Part shown: piece by piece, positions 63,656-64,000 of the stretch
Position numbering within the stretch: position 1 is the first letter of the stretch
How the letters are laid out: each line of letters begins with the position of its first letter
From: Formicarius rufipectus
Lineage: Eukaryota > Chordata > Aves > Passeriformes > Formicariidae
DNA: 64,000 bases
NCBI GenBank assembly: GCA_013399695.1
Contig: VXAU01001352.1
Span: 516,195-580,194 of the forward strand
Direction: 5' to 3'
The notes under the pieces: generated by a model
Told to the model about the DNA's origin: nothing
The model's database searches: none
What the model saw: the letters and a program-made list of their open reading frames with translations, nothing else
Position numbers and translations under genes: made by a program

Positions 63656-64000
63656 AAAAGAAAAAAAACTTTTATCTGTTTAAGAGAATACAAGCCTGCC
63701 ACCTGGAGGAGTGATTGTAGCCTTTCAGGTATCAAGTGCTGATTCACTATGAAAACTATTAACCAAAGTCAGAAACACGGCATTGCAAACTAGATTGTTA
63801 GTCTACTCTTTTCTGAGTGTAAAATTATGTTATGAATTTTTACATTTGTATTTTGCAAAGAGAAAAACAGCAGGATTAGTTTCTCTCATCCTTGTTTGTA
63901 CCCCCGCAGGTGTGTACAAACAGATGCTAAAGCCATTCCATAGTGGTCACCTCCTTTTCTTTTCTTTTAGTCAACAGTTTTGCAATCTCCTAGTGTTTGG
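63195..64000 (+). other. POU6F2: POU6F2 3' UTR (5' portion)
   Basis: The sequence after the TAA is A-rich and non-coding and is read as the start of the 3' UTR. No AATAAA was seen up to the window's end. Only ATTAAA-like words embedded in A-rich tracts are present (near 63397 and 63612), so the true cleavage site probably lies beyond 64000. The A runs could cause internal oligo(dT) priming and false 3' ends in transcript data. Confidence 0.75.
63360..63670. repeat. A-rich tracts in the 3' UTR, with one N
   Basis: A-rich stretches occur at 63367-63415, 63450-63485 and 63580-63670, including a 39-base A run (63615-63653) and an N at 63595. The lengths of such homopolymers are unreliable in many assemblies. 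Confidence 0.9.

Noticed and set aside
1..64000. CRISPR arrays, operons, rRNA or tRNA genes, or a novel multi-gene system
   Set aside because: No regularly spaced repeats, clustered genes or RNA-gene signatures were found. The window is the intron-rich 3' part of one vertebrate gene.

Overview
This window is vertebrate genomic DNA, most likely from a bird. It contains the 3' part of one protein-coding gene, POU6F2 (POU class 6 homeobox 2, also called RPF-1), on the + strand. Five coding exons with consensus splice sites can be joined in one continuous frame: 9770-9916, 39528-39734, 50729-50897, 59315-59483 and 62690 (or 62798)-63194. They encode the C-terminal 398 residues, or 362 in the shorter splice form, of a transcription factor. 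The order is an Ala/Gln-rich region, a Gln-rich region with a repeated TNAQGQII motif, a Ser-rich linker, a POU-specific domain, a POU homeodomain and a short C-terminal tail. The upstream exons and the promoter lie outside the window.

The bird assignment rests on the interspersed repeats. All recognisable transposon relics are CR1-type LINE fragments (22.6, 28.1, 33.4-34.0, 35.7-35.9, 45.9-46.2 and 47.6-48.8 kb). I saw no Alu-, B1- or L1-like sequence. The species is not identified.

Layout: 1-9769 is upstream intron; 9917-39527 is a 29.6 kb intron with four CR1 relics and several candidate conserved non-coding stretches; 39735-50727 is an 11 kb intron with two old CR1 relics; 50898-59314 is an 8.4 kb intron; 59484-62689 is a 3.2 kb intron that splits the POU-specific domain; 63195-64000 is 3' UTR containing very A-rich tracts. 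There are two 8-base N gaps and four single Ns, most of them in homopolymers.

The most interesting feature is the last intron/exon boundary. Two in-frame acceptors 108 bases apart decide whether 36 residues are inserted into the third (recognition) helix of the POU-specific domain. A third acceptor-like AG between them would shift the frame and stop translation. I found no second gene, RNA gene, CRISPR array or novel multi-gene system. The candidate regulatory elements listed are inferences from base composition and motif content, because conservation could not be tested here.
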